35,053 nucleotides of DNA from Streptomyces cucumeris. Lineage in GTDB: Bacteria > Actinomycetota > Actinomycetes > Streptomycetales > Streptomycetaceae. Below, piece after piece: positions 1 through 8,359 of this stretch. Numbering within the stretch: the first letter of the stretch is position 1; each line of letters begins with the position of its first letter. Both the position numbers and the translations under genes were made by a program. Under the pieces are notes generated by a model, which worked only from the letters and a program-made list of their open reading frames with translations, was not told where the DNA came from and ran no database searches. The DNA lies in the NCBI RefSeq assembly GCF_024295805.1, contig NZ_JANCLX010000026.1, forward strand, positions 73,983-109,035, in the 5' to 3' direction.

Positions 1-19
1 CCCCAGACGACGGGCCCGG

Positions 20-43
20 GGGGCCCCGCCCCGCCGGGGCCCC
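20..43 (-). terminator. GC-rich hairpin downstream of the YccA-like gene
   Basis: Two copies of the self-complementary octamer GGGGCCCC (20-27 and 36-43) separated by 8 nt can form a hairpin 40 bp past the stop codon at 85. There is no clear T tract. The first 50 bases are extremely GC-rich and sit at the contig edge, so base-calling errors are possible. Confidence 0.3.
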
Positions 44-84
44 TTCGCCGTGTGCCCCCCGGCCGCGGCCGGTGGTCACGGCGG

Positions 85-975
85 CTAGTCCCGGAAGATG
101 GAGATCAGCCGGAGCAGCTCCAGGTAGATCCAGACCAGCGACAGCGTCAGACCGAACGCGGCCAGCCAGGACTCCTCGCGCGGAGCGCCGTACTGGACAC
201 CGTCCTCGATCTGCTTGAAGTCCATGGCCAGGAAGGCCGCGCCGAGCACCACGCCGATGATGCCGAAGACGATGCCGAGACCACCGCTGCGGAAGCCCAG
301 ACCGTCACCGCCGCCGAAGGCGGCGAACAGCAGGTTGACCGCCATCAGCAGTACGAAGCCGATGGCCGCCGCGAGCACGAAGCGCTGAAAGCGTGCGTTC
401 ACCCGGATGAGCCGGGTCTTGTACGCCACCAGCACACCGACGAACACCGCCATCGTGCCGAGCACCGCCTGCATCGGGATGCCGGACCAGCGCTCGTTGT
501 ACACCTGGCTGATGACGCCGAGGAAGACACCCTCGAAGACCGCGTAGCCCATGATCAGCGCGGGCGAGGCGGTGCGCTTGAACGACTGGACGAGGCCCAG
601 GACCATCGCCACCAGCGCGGCACCGATGCCGATGCCGACCGGGAGCTCGGCGATCCAGGCGGCCACGGCGGCGACGATGACGGTGCCCAGCGTCATACCG
701 GTGCGCATGACGACGTCGTCCATCGTCATGACGCCGGTCCGCGGACCCGTCGGCGGCGCCCCGTACATCTGCTGGAGCTGCTCGGGCGTCAGATTCTGCT
801 GTGCGCCCGCCGCGTAGGGGTTGGTCGGTGCCTGTCCCTGCGCGTACGGGTTGCCACCGGCGTACGGATTTCCCTGACCTGCGGCGGGCCCGGCCTGCGG
901 CGCCGCGCCGAAGCCGGCGTAGCCGCCGGTGCGGCTGAACCCCCGTCGCGAGAAGACCGGGTTGCTGCTCCTCAT
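85..975 (-). CDS. Bax inhibitor-1/YccA family membrane protein
   Basis: 296-residue integral membrane protein of the Bax-inhibitor-1 (TMBIM/YccA) family. Members are seven-TM proteins linked to calcium leak or membrane-protease modulation; the role in actinomycetes is unknown. The N-terminal ~90 residues are a soluble Gly/Pro/Asn/Gln-rich segment with repeated NPYA units. After that come about seven hydrophobic helices, including MGYAVFEGVFLGVISQVY, typical of the family. I chose the ATG at 975 because GGAGGA lies 5 nt upstream (981-986); the upstream GTG at 1014 would add 13 residues without a better RBS. The gene is monocistronic, with its own candidate promoter at 1039-1067, and lies downstream of bldA on the same strand. 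Family assignment is firm; function is not established. Confidence 0.93.
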   Translation of the reverse strand: MRSSNPVFSRRGFSRTGGYAGFGAAPQAGPAAGQGNPYAGGNPYAQGQAPTNPYAAGAQQNLTPEQLQQMYGAPPTGPRTGVMTMDDVVMRTGMTLGTVIVAAVAAWIAELPVGIGIGAALVAMVLGLVQSFKRTASPALIMGYAVFEGVFLGVISQVYNERWSGIPMQAVLGTMAVFVGVLVAYKTRLIRVNARFQRFVLAAAIGFVLLMAVNLLFAAFGGGDGLGFRSGGLGIVFGIIGVVLGAAFLAMDFKQIEDGVQYGAPREESWLAAFGLTLSLVWIYLELLRLISIFRD

Positions 976-1038
976 CTCACTCCTCCATGGCCGCCCTGCG
1001 CGACCTTGACTCAAGAGTAATAGGTAAGCAAAGAATGC

Positions 1039-1067
1039 ACCCTAGTGCCCAAGGAGGATCTTTTCAC
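1039..1067 (-). promoter_or_regulatory. Candidate promoter for the YccA-like gene
   Basis: On the minus strand GTGAAA (1062-1067) and TAGGGT (1039-1044) are separated by exactly 17 nt. The -10 matches the Streptomyces TAnnnT pattern well; the -35 is a weaker match to TTGACN. The predicted 5' leader to the ATG at 975 is about 55-60 nt. Sequence-only inference. Confidence 0.5.
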
Positions 1068-1085
1068 GCATGGCGAGCGCACGCG

Positions 1086-1102
1086 AGGGCCCCCTGGGCC
1101 CT
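1086..1102 (-). terminator. Small hairpin downstream of bldA
   Basis: AGGGCC (1086-1091) and GGCCCT (1097-1102) flank a 5-nt loop about 60 nt beyond the 3' end of the tRNA gene. It could terminate or protect the pre-tRNA, but it is short and lacks a T run, so this is only a suggestion. Confidence 0.25.
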
Positions 1103-1160
1103 GCGGTGGAGCAGCGGGCGACCATCCGCGCACGCTGAGTGCCGTTCAACGATCTGGAGG

Positions 1161-1243
1161 TGCCCGGAACCGGACTTGAACCGGTACGCCCGCGAGGGGC
1201 AGCGAGGTTTAAGCTCGCCGTGTCTGCATTCCACCATCCGGGC
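1161..1243 (-). tRNA. bldA: tRNA-Leu(UAA), the bldA tRNA that reads UUA codons
   Basis: Reading the minus strand, a 7-bp acceptor stem (GCCCGGA, 1243-1237, with TCCGGGC) closes a class II tRNA of 83 nt with a long variable arm. The anticodon loop CTTAAAC (1213-1207) places the anticodon TAA at 1211-1209. The T-loop TTCAAGT is flanked by a 5-bp stem, and the discriminator base is A. The 3' CCA is not encoded. In Streptomyces this is the only tRNA that reads the rare UUA codon, and it acts as a developmental and antibiotic-production switch; the gene is not essential for vegetative growth. The sequence agrees closely with the S. coelicolor bldA tRNA as I remember it. One in-frame TTA codon in this window was found, in cvnC at 18026-18028. 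Confidence 0.96.
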
Positions 1244-1684
1244 AGCGGCTCCCTGGGCCGTACCATCCGCGTACGGCCCTCCCCATAGGAGAGCAGCACG
1301 AGCCTATCCGGGGACAAGCCCCCGAACAGCGAATCCCCAGACCGAGGTTGTCTTATTTTATTGGCAACTGAGTGCCCATCAGCGGCGGGGCGGGGTACCG
1401 GTGGATACCGGTCGGCGTCGGACCTGCCCATATGCCGGGCACCGCGCTGATGAGGGGAATGACGCAATCTCGATGCCCCCGGACGGGGGCCCTCTCCTAC
1501 CCAGGGAGGAGGCGCCCGGCGGCTCCTACGACCCCAGTGCCGGGCGGAAACCGGAGCAACGGCGGATCCCGGGCGGCCGGGCAGCCGGGACCATGGAGGG
1601 ACATCCCCGCGAGGTCCCGCAGCACGGGCCTGTCCCCCCACGGTGCGGGGAACGTCCCGTACCGCACGACAGGAGCCCTTCACC
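1244..1684. promoter_or_regulatory. Divergent intergenic region between bldA and the ABC transporter
   Basis: 441 bp without a convincing gene. Next to the tRNA 5' end is a perfect 9-bp hairpin (1255-1263 with 1271-1279) that would lie in the bldA precursor leader. Further upstream on the minus strand, TAGGCT (1301-1306) is a candidate -10 with only a poor -35. An unusually AT-rich stretch (about 1350-1368) may hold further promoter elements for either direction. On the plus strand AGGAG (1671-1675) is the RBS for the GTG at 1685. ORFs crossing this region overlap the tRNA and show no family features. Confidence 0.45.
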
Positions 1685-2467
1685 GTGACCACCACCCCCT
1701 CCGGCGTCGAGACCGCCGCCCGCCCCACCACGGCGGCGGCCCGTGCCACGGACCTCTCCAAGGTCTACGGACAGGGCGAGACCCAGGTCATCGCCCTGGA
1801 CGCCGTGTCCGTGGAGTTCCGGCAGGCCGAGTTCACCGCGATCATGGGCCCCTCCGGCTCGGGCAAGTCCACGCTGATGCACTGCATGGCGGGTCTGGAC
1901 ACGGTCTCCAGCGGCTCCACCCGGATCGGTGACGTCGAACTCACCGCGCTGAAGGACAAGAAGCTCACCCAGCTCCGCCGCGACAAGATCGGCTTCATCT
2001 TCCAGGCGTTCAACCTGCTGCCGACGCTGAACGCGATCGAGAACATCACCCTCCCGATGGACATCGCGGGCCGCAAGGCCGACCAGGCGTGGCTGGACCG
2101 GGTGGTGGAGACCGTCGGGCTGTCCGGGCGCCTCAAGCACCGCCCCAACCAGCTCTCCGGCGGTCAGCAGCAGCGGGTGGCGGTGGCCCGCGCCCTGGCG
2201 GGCAAGCCGGACATCATCTTCGCCGACGAGCCCACCGGCAACCTGGACTCCCGGTCCGGTGCCGAGGTCCTGGGCTTCCTGCGCAACTCGGTGCGGGAGC
2301 TGGGCCAGACGGTGGTGATGGTCACCCACGACCCGGTCGCCGCCTCCTACGCCGACCGGGTGGTCTTCCTCGCCGACGGCCGGATCGTCGACGAGCTGCA
2401 CGACCCCACCGCCGAGGCGGTGCTGGACCGGATGAAGCGGTTCGACGCCAAGGGCCGCACCAGCTGA
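1685..2467 (+). CDS. ABC transporter ATP-binding protein (MacB/LolD type)
   Basis: 260-residue nucleotide-binding subunit. Visible motifs in order: Walker A GPSGSGKST, Q-loop in FQAFNLLP, ABC signature LSGGQQQR, Walker B IIFADEPTG and the H-loop VTHD. The short length, FQAFNLLP and RSGAEVL-type sequence place it in the MacB/LolD/FtsE-like 3.A.1.122 group. Members of that group drive mechanotransmission through an FtsX-like permease rather than classic channel transport. I chose the GTG at 1685 (AGGAG at 1671-1675) over an upstream ATG at 1643, because the extra 14 residues are not typical and lack an RBS. It pairs with the permease 75 bp downstream. Substrate unknown; peptides, lipids or drugs are possible. 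Confidence 0.95.
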   Translation: MTTTPSGVETAARPTTAAARATDLSKVYGQGETQVIALDAVSVEFRQAEFTAIMGPSGSGKSTLMHCMAGLDTVSSGSTRIGDVELTALKDKKLTQLRRDKIGFIFQAFNLLPTLNAIENITLPMDIAGRKADQAWLDRVVETVGLSGRLKHRPNQLSGGQQQRVAVARALAGKPDIIFADEPTGNLDSRSGAEVLGFLRNSVRELGQTVVMVTHDPVAASYADRVVFLADGRIVDELHDPTAEAVLDRMKRFDAKGRTS

Positions 2468-2490
2468 CACCGGACGCACTCCGTCCGGTG
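2468..2490 (+). terminator. Intercistronic hairpin between ATPase and permease
   Basis: Starts directly after the ATPase stop codon. CACCGGACG (2468-2476) and CGTCCGGTG (2482-2490) form a perfect 9-bp stem with a 5-nt loop. There is no T tract. It may act as an mRNA-stabilising or partial attenuation element that sets ATPase:permease stoichiometry, rather than as a full terminator. Confidence 0.5.
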
Positions 2491-2542
2491 CGGCCCCCGC
2501 GCACGCTCCGCCGACCCCCAGACCCGTCAGGACTGACACCCC

Positions 2543-5089
2543 ATGCTCCGTACCGCCTTGCGCAACGTGCTCGCGCACAAGGCCCGGCTGCTGATGACCA
2601 CGCTCGCCGTGCTGCTCGGCGTGGCCTTCGTCTCCGGCACCCTGGTCTTCACCAACACCATCTCCGACGCCTACCAGAAGAGCTCCGAGAAGGGCTTCGC
2701 CGGCGTCGACGTGGCCATCACGCCCGACCGTGACTCCGACGACGACACCGGCAATCCGGGCGAGGCGCCGCGACTCGGCCAGCGGGTGCTGGACCGGGCC
2801 GCCCAGGTGCCCGGCGCCGCCTCGGTGACCGGCAGCGTCTCCGGCTACACCGCCCTGTCCGAGAAGGACGGCGATCTGCTCGGCGACGGCTTCTCCAACC
2901 TCGGCGGCAACTACTACCCGGACAAGAGCGGCAAGGACCCGCGGTACACCATGACCGACGGCCGCGCGCCGAAGGCCGCGGGCGAGGTGGCGCTGGACGC
3001 ACGGTCCGCCGAGCGCGGCCACTACACGGTCGGCGACACCATCCGGGTGTCGGTGGACGGCCCGGTCCGCAAGCAGAAGGTCGTCGGCGTCTTCCGCACC
3101 GACGACGGCAACGTGGCGGCGGGCGGCAGCCTCGCGCTGTTCGACACCCCCACCGCGCAGCGGCTGTTCGCCAAGCCGGGACAGTTCGACGAGATCGACG
3201 TCAAGGCCGCGGCGGGCACCTCGCAGACCGCGCTGAAGTCGGCGATCGACAAGGTCCTCCCCAAGGAGGCCCAGGCCGAGACCGGTCAGAAGCTGGCCGA
3301 TGACCAGGCCGAGCAGATCAAGGAGAGCATGAGCGGGATGCAGACCGGCATGCTGGTCTTCGCCGGGATCGCGCTCTTCGTCGGCATCTTCATCATCGCC
3401 AACACCTTCACCATGCTGGTCGCCCAGCGCACCCGGGAACTCGCCCTGATGCGCGCGGTCGGCGCCACCCGCCGCCAGGTCACCCGCTCGGTGCTGATCG
3501 AGGCCACCGTCGTCGGTGCCATCGCCGCCGTCACCGGTCTCGCGGCCGGTGTGGGCATCGGCGCCGGACTGCGCTCGCTGCTCAACGCGACCGGGGCCAC
3601 CGTCCCGGACGGCCCGCTCGTCGTCGACACCAACACCGTGCTGGTCTCGCTGGCCGTCGGCATCGTGGTGACGGTGTTCGCCGCCTGGCTGCCGGGCCGC
3701 CGCGCCGCGAAGATCCCGCCGGTCGCCGCGATGAACAGCGTGCACGCCCCGCCGAGCACCCGCGGTCTGGTGGTGCGCAACACCATCGGCGCGATCCTCG
3801 CCGCCGGTGGTGCCGCGCTGGTGCTGGCCGGTGCGAGCATGGGCATGGACGGCAAGGGCTTCATGGGGATGGGCGCCGCGGTGCTGGTCATCGGGGTGTT
3901 CGTGCTCACCCCGCTGCTGTCCCGGCCGCTGATCGCCGCCGCCGCGCCGCTGCTGCGGGCGTTCGGCATGCCGGGCAAGCTGGCCCGGCAGAACGCGGTG
4001 CGCAACCCGCGCCGTACCGCCGCCACCGCCTCGGCGCTGATGGTCGGTCTCACCCTGATCACCGGGATGACCGTGATCGCGGGCAGCGTCCAGAAGGGCA
4101 TCGACAAGATGGCCACCGACGCGCTCAAGTCCGACTTCGTGGTCAGCATGGGCGGTTTCGACGGCCAGCGTCCGCTGTCGCCGGATGTCGCGCGCACCAT
4201 CGCCGAGCTGCCCGAGGTCACCGCGTCCAGCCCGCTGCGCACCTCCGCCTCCCGTATCGACGGCGACACCGAGTACCTGACCGGGGTCAACGGAAAGTCC
4301 ATCACCGACCTGGTGGGCCTGGACTTCGAGACGGGCTCCTTCTCCGGGCTCTCCGGCAACAAGGCCGTCGTGGACGACGAGATGGCCAAGGACAACGGCT
4401 GGAAGGTGGGCTCCACCATCCCGCTGACCTACGAGGACGGCCGCCGCGGCACACTCACCGTCCAGGGCGTCTACGACGGCAACGAGATGATCAGCGGCAT
4501 CATGCTGGACGCCGCGGCGCTCACCCCGCATATGTCCACCGTCGCCGATACGCAGGTGATGGTGAAGACGAAGGGCGGCGCCTCGGACGAGACCAAGGAC
4601 GTCCTGGAGAAGGCGCTCGGTGACAACCCGGCGATCCAGGTGCAGACCAAGAAGGACATCTCCGAGGGGATCGCCCAGGCCTTCACCCTGATGCTCAACA
4701 TGCTCTACGGCCTGCTGGCCATGGCGGTGATCGTCGCCGTGCTCGGGGTCATCAACACCCTGGCCATGTCGGTCTTCGAGCGGTCCCAGGAGATCGGGAT
4801 GCTCCGGGCGATCGGCCTGGACCGGCGCGGCATCAAGCGCATGGTCCGGCTGGAGTCGCTCGTCATCTCCCTCTTCGGCGGAGTGCTCGGTCTGGGGCTC
4901 GGCGTGTTCTTCGGCTGGGCGGCCGGAGAGATGATCGCCAACGGGATGCCGACCTACGAGCTGGTCCTGCCCTGGGGCCGGATGGCCATCTTCCTGGCAC
5001 TGGCCGCGTTCGTGGGCGTGCTGGCGGCGCTGTGGCCCGCCCGCCGGGCCGCGAAGCTCAACATGCTGGCGGCCATCAAGGCCGAGTAG
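2543..5089 (+). CDS. FtsX-like ABC transporter permease
   Basis: 848-residue permease of the FtsX/MacB superfamily, with two FtsX-like halves. The N-terminal helix (about residues 14-38) is followed by a MacB-type extracytoplasmic domain (about 40-260). The first FtsX domain (about 265-395) contains RTRELALMRAVGATRRQV. The middle has several helices, then a second extracytoplasmic domain. The C-terminal FtsX domain (about 715-845) contains ERSQEIGMLRAIGLDRRG. These ELALMRAVGA/EIGMLRAIGL coupling motifs contact the ATPase. Length and ~10 predicted helices fit the large actinobacterial FtsX-like permeases. It is co-directional with the ATPase gene and is followed by a very strong terminator. 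Exported substrate or signalling role cannot be told from sequence. Confidence 0.95.
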   Translation: MLRTALRNVLAHKARLLMTTLAVLLGVAFVSGTLVFTNTISDAYQKSSEKGFAGVDVAITPDRDSDDDTGNPGEAPRLGQRVLDRAAQVPGAASVTGSVSGYTALSEKDGDLLGDGFSNLGGNYYPDKSGKDPRYTMTDGRAPKAAGEVALDARSAERGHYTVGDTIRVSVDGPVRKQKVVGVFRTDDGNVAAGGSLALFDTPTAQRLFAKPGQFDEIDVKAAAGTSQTALKSAIDKVLPKEAQAETGQKLADDQAEQIKESMSGMQTGMLVFAGIALFVGIFIIANTFTMLVAQRTRELALMRAVGATRRQVTRSVLIEATVVGAIAAVTGLAAGVGIGAGLRSLLNATGATVPDGPLVVDTNTVLVSLAVGIVVTVFAAWLPGRRAAKIPPVAAMNSVHAPPSTRGLVVRNTIGAILAAGGAALVLAGASMGMDGKGFMGMGAAVLVIGVFVLTPLLSRPLIAAAAPLLRAFGMPGKLARQNAVRNPRRTAATASALMVGLTLITGMTVIAGSVQKGIDKMATDALKSDFVVSMGGFDGQRPLSPDVARTIAELPEVTASSPLRTSASRIDGDTEYLTGVNGKSITDLVGLDFETGSFSGLSGNKAVVDDEMAKDNGWKVGSTIPLTYEDGRRGTLTVQGVYDGNEMISGIMLDAAALTPHMSTVADTQVMVKTKGGASDETKDVLEKALGDNPAIQVQTKKDISEGIAQAFTLMLNMLYGLLAMAVIVAVLGVINTLAMSVFERSQEIGMLRAIGLDRRGIKRMVRLESLVISLFGGVLGLGLGVFFGWAAGEMIANGMPTYELVLPWGRMAIFLALAAFVGVLAALWPARRAAKLNMLAAIKAE

Positions 5090-5107
5090 CGCGGCGCGCG
5101 CCATGAG

Positions 5108-5154
5108 GACGGCGTCCCCGTCCGCCCCGCACCGGGGCGGACGGGGACGCCGTC
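5108..5154. terminator. Perfect 21-bp hairpin between convergent genes
   Basis: Left arm 5108-5128 and right arm 5134-5154 are exact reverse complements with a 5-nt loop (GCACC). On the plus strand it is followed by CGTTTCC. It separates the ABC permease (+) from the CFA synthase gene (-) and can serve both directions. Confidence 0.9.
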
Positions 5155-5167
5155 GTTTCCGGCCCGG

Positions 5168-6481
5168 CTACTCCCGCCAGTCGCGGCTGCGCAGCGGCAG
5201 CCCGGACGTCCCGTCGGCGGGGGTGCGCACGGCCAGGACCTGGTTGACGCCGATGCGGTTGCGCTCGAAGGACAGGGCGCACGCGGCCATGTAGAGCCGC
5301 CAGACCCGGGCCCGGCCCGGGGAGGTGAACCGCACCGCCTCCGTCCAGTGCCGCTCCAGACCGGCCACCCAGGCGCGCAGGGTGAGCGCGTAGTGCTCGC
5401 GGATGGCCTCCACGTCCCGCACCTCGAACCCGGCCTGCTCGAGCTGGCTCACGGTCCGGCCGAGCGGGGCCAGCTCACCGTCGGGGAAGACATAGCGGTC
5501 GATGAACGCGTCCACCCGGTACGCCTCTTCGTCCGCCTCCGGGCGCCGGGCGATCTGGTGGTTGAGCAGCCGCCCGCCGGGCGCCAGCAGCCCGTGCAGG
5601 ATGGCGGCGTACTCGGCGTAGCGGACGGCGCCGACGTGTTCGGCCATACCGATCGAGGAGATCGCGTCGAAGGGGCCGTCGGCGACCTTGCGGTAGTCCT
5701 GGACGCGGATCTCGATCCGGTCGGTGAGCCCGGCCTCCGCGATGCGCTTGCGGGCGTACGCCGCCTGCTCCTCGGAGAGCGTGATGCCGACGGCGGTCAC
5801 CCCGTACTCGCGCACCGCATGCAGCACCATCGAGCCCCAGCCGCAGCCCACGTCCAGCAGCCGCTGCCCGGGGCGCAGCGCCAGCTTGCGGCAGACCAGG
5901 TCCAGTTTGGCGTGCTGAGCCTCTTCGAGGGTGCCGCCGGGTCTGTCCCAGTAGGCGCATGAGTAGACCATCGAGGGGCCGAGCACCCGCTCGTAGAAGT
6001 CATTGCCCACGTCGTAGTGGTGGCTGATGGCCGCCTTGTCGCGGCGCAGGGTGTGCAGCGGTCCGCGGCCGGGGACGCGGGCCTCCTCGCGCGGCGGGGG
6101 CGGCGGCAGGCCCGGTCCGGCGAGCGCGATCAGTCCGCGGGCGGCGGAGCGCACGGCGGGGTCGCGCACCGCCCGGAGGGCGGCGGTGAGCCGGGACTCC
6201 CGGGGCCCGGAGCCGCGCTCCCACAGCAGTCCGGCGAGAACGTCCAGCGCCTGGTACAGATCGCCCTCGATGTCCAGGTCACCGGCCACCCAGGCACGGG
6301 CCAGGCCCAGTTCGCCGGGCTTCCACAGCATCCGGCGCAGCGCCCGGCGGCGCCGTACGACGAGGGTCGGGGTGCCGGGCGGTCCGGCCTCGCTGTGGTC
6401 CCAGGCGCGGATGCGGAGCGGGAGCGGGGCTCCCAGCGCCTCGTCCGCCAGGGCGGCCAGCCGTCCAGCGGCGTCGGTCAT
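5168..6481 (-). CDS. cfa: Cyclopropane-fatty-acyl-phospholipid synthase (SAM-dependent)
   Basis: 437-residue methyltransferase. CFA synthases add a methylene group from S-adenosylmethionine across the cis double bond of acyl chains in membrane phospholipids. The C-terminal half holds the Rossmann SAM-binding motif LLDVGCGWGSM, preceded by HHYDVGNDFYERVLG and SMVYSCAYW, and followed by SIGMAEHVG, all typical of CFA/mycolic-acid cyclopropane synthases. The N-terminal ~130 residues are the lipid-binding-type domain. I chose the ATG at 6481 because GGAGG (6490-6494) sits 8 nt upstream; the GTG at 6490 would overlap that RBS. It lies downstream of ndh on the same strand, with a terminator-like hairpin between. 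Related methyltransferases that methylate without cyclising cannot be excluded. Confidence 0.93.
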   Translation of the reverse strand: MTDAAGRLAALADEALGAPLPLRIRAWDHSEAGPPGTPTLVVRRRRALRRMLWKPGELGLARAWVAGDLDIEGDLYQALDVLAGLLWERGSGPRESRLTAALRAVRDPAVRSAARGLIALAGPGLPPPPPREEARVPGRGPLHTLRRDKAAISHHYDVGNDFYERVLGPSMVYSCAYWDRPGGTLEEAQHAKLDLVCRKLALRPGQRLLDVGCGWGSMVLHAVREYGVTAVGITLSEEQAAYARKRIAEAGLTDRIEIRVQDYRKVADGPFDAISSIGMAEHVGAVRYAEYAAILHGLLAPGGRLLNHQIARRPEADEEAYRVDAFIDRYVFPDGELAPLGRTVSQLEQAGFEVRDVEAIREHYALTLRAWVAGLERHWTEAVRFTSPGRARVWRLYMAACALSFERNRIGVNQVLAVRTPADGTSGLPLRSRDWRE

Positions 6482-6627
6482 GTCGCACACCTCCGTGATG
6501 GCGAGTCAGCGAGGATCCACTCACCACGTAAACACCACGGAACCATCCGTACAGTCCCGGCGACACGTCTGGAATCGGTAAAAGTCATCCCGCGCTCCGG
6601 CGGATGCCGGGGCGCGGGCATGACGAA

Positions 6628-6657
6628 GGGCGCCCGCCCCACGGATGGCGGACGCCC
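6628..6657 (-). terminator. Terminator hairpin downstream of ndh
   Basis: GGGCGCCCGCC (6628-6638) pairs with GGCGGACGCCC (6647-6657) over 11 positions with one internal mismatch and an 8-nt loop. It lies 33 bp past the ndh stop codon and well upstream of the cfa start. Confidence 0.6.
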
Positions 6658-6690
6658 TCGGCGTCAGATGTGCGTGTTCAGACCGTCAGG

Positions 6691-8088
6691 TCAGGACGCC
6701 TTGGCCTTCTCGGCCTTCTCGGCCGGAGCACCGGCCGGGGCCGGTCGCGCGGCGGCGGCAGCGGAGACCGGGGCAGCCGCCTCGTAGAACTCCTCACGGG
6801 GGTTCTCGATGGCGCCCAGCGAGACGACCTCGCGCTTGAGGAACATCCCGAGCGTCCAGTCGGCGAGCACGCGGATCTTGCGGTTGAAGGTCGGCATCGC
6901 CATGCCGTGGTAGCCACGGTGCATGTACCAGGCGAGACGGCCCTTCAGCTTGATCTTCATCTTGCCGAAGACGATCATCGCCACGCCCTTGTGGAGGCCG
7001 AGGCCCGCCACGGCGCCCTTGTTGGCGTGCTTGTACTCACCCTGCGGGAAGCCCCGCATCCCCGAGATCACGTTGTCGCCGAGCACCTTGGACTGGCGCA
7101 GCGCGTGCTGGGCGTTGGGCGGGCACCAGGCGCCCTCGCCGACGGCGAGGTCCGGCACCTGGGCGTTGTCGCCGGCGGCCCAGATGTAGTCGGTGCCCTT
7201 GACCTGGAGGGTGGGGTCGACGTCCACATGGCCGCGGGGGCCGAGCGGGATACCGAAGCGGGCGAGGGCCGGGTTCGGCTTCACACCGGCGGTCCACACG
7301 ATGGTGTTGGAGTCGACCTCGAGGCCGTTCTTCAGCACGACATGGCCGTCGATGCAGGAGTTCATCGAGGTGTTGAGGTAGACCTCGATACCGCGCTTCT
7401 GGAGGTGCTCCAGACCCCACTGGCCCAGCTTCGGGCCGACCTCGGGGAGGATCTTGTCCGCGGCGTCGACGAGCACGAAGCGCATGTCCTCGCGCGAGAC
7501 ATTGGGGTAGTACTTGGCCGCGTCACGGGCCATGTCCTCGACCTCGCCGATGGTCTCCGCACCCGCGAAGCCACCGCCGACGAAGACGAAGGTGAGCGCC
7601 TTGCGGCGGATCTCCTCGTCGGTCGTGGAGTCTGCCTTGTCGAGCTGCTCGAGAACGTGGTTGCGCAGGCCGATGGCCTCCTCTATGCCCTTCATACCGA
7701 TGCCGTTCTCGGCGAGACCGGGGATCGGGAAGGTGCGGGAGACCGCGCCGAGCGCAACGACCAGGTAGTCGAAGGGCAGCTCGTACGCCTCGCCGACGAG
7801 CGGCTGGACGACGGCGACCTTGCGGTCCTGGTCGATGGTCGACACGCGGCCGGTGAGGACCTCCGCCTTGGGGAGCACCCGCCGCAGCGGGACCACGACG
7901 TGACGGGGGGAGATGCTGCCGGCCGCAGCTTCGGGGAGGAAGGGCTGGTACGTCATGTACGAGCGAGGGTCGACGACCGTGACGGTCGCCTCGCCGTACC
8001 GCATCTTCTTCAGGATGCGGCGCGCCGCGTACAGGCCAACGTACCCACCGCCTACTACGAGGATCCTGGGACGCTCCGTGGTGCTCAT
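6691..8088 (-). CDS. ndh: Type II NADH dehydrogenase (non-proton-pumping)
   Basis: 465-residue FAD-dependent NADH:quinone oxidoreductase, feeding electrons from NADH to menaquinone without pumping protons. The N-terminal FAD-binding motif is VVGGGYVGLYAAR. A second dinucleotide fold for NADH contains VFVGGGFAGAE. The motif IWAAGDNAQVPD is the conserved C-terminal FAD contact. The C-terminal ~100 residues include amphipathic segments expected for peripheral membrane attachment, then an Ala/Pro-rich tail. I chose the ATG at 8088 (MSTTERPRILVVGGG) because the fold starts immediately after it; no strong RBS is present, only GGAT about 10 nt upstream. A GTG at 8106 would add six residues. The Rex-like operator at 8123-8138 suggests redox (NADH/NAD+) control. 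Confidence 0.94.
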   Translation of the reverse strand: MSTTERPRILVVGGGYVGLYAARRILKKMRYGEATVTVVDPRSYMTYQPFLPEAAAGSISPRHVVVPLRRVLPKAEVLTGRVSTIDQDRKVAVVQPLVGEAYELPFDYLVVALGAVSRTFPIPGLAENGIGMKGIEEAIGLRNHVLEQLDKADSTTDEEIRRKALTFVFVGGGFAGAETIGEVEDMARDAAKYYPNVSREDMRFVLVDAADKILPEVGPKLGQWGLEHLQKRGIEVYLNTSMNSCIDGHVVLKNGLEVDSNTIVWTAGVKPNPALARFGIPLGPRGHVDVDPTLQVKGTDYIWAAGDNAQVPDLAVGEGAWCPPNAQHALRQSKVLGDNVISGMRGFPQGEYKHANKGAVAGLGLHKGVAMIVFGKMKIKLKGRLAWYMHRGYHGMAMPTFNRKIRVLADWTLGMFLKREVVSLGAIENPREEFYEAAAPVSAAAAARPAPAGAPAEKAEKAKAS

Positions 8089-8122
8089 GTTTCGAGTATC
8101 CAGCACCCCTGGGGGCAGGGCT

Positions 8123-8138
8123 CGTGAGCCCCTTCACA
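8123..8138. promoter_or_regulatory. Candidate Rex operator upstream of ndh
   Basis: On the minus strand the site reads TGTGAAGGGGCTCACG: TGTGA, six bases, TCACG. The published Streptomyces Rex operator is TGTGA-N6-TCACA, so only the last base differs. It is 35-50 bp upstream of the chosen ndh start, where a repressor would block initiation. Rex senses NADH/NAD+ and represses respiratory genes, and ndh is a logical target. Confidence 0.7.
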
Positions 8139-8359
8139 AGCATCCAGGGGGTATCTGCTACACTCCGCCGCCCCCGTGACGGACGCCATACTCCGGGAGG
8201 GGAACCACCTGTTGGTCCGAGGCGTTCCCACCCCGCTGAACAGGGCTTGTGCATGAACGCGGGAGTAGCCCAGGGCCCCCGGGCGGGGTCGGGCGGAGTC
8301 ACCCACACCGGCCAGGATGCGGTCAGCGGCGGGGCGGGCCCGCCGAAACCGCGCCGGAG

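Noticed and set aside
1042..1761. Minus-strand ORF spanning the bldA tRNA
   Set aside because: It overlaps a complete tRNA and is Arg/Pro-rich without family features.
1526..5104. 1192-codon ORF on the minus strand opposite the ABC genes
   Set aside because: Antisense shadow of the ATPase and permease caused by high GC; His/Gly/Arg-rich sequence without family motifs, while the plus strand has clear ABC motifs.
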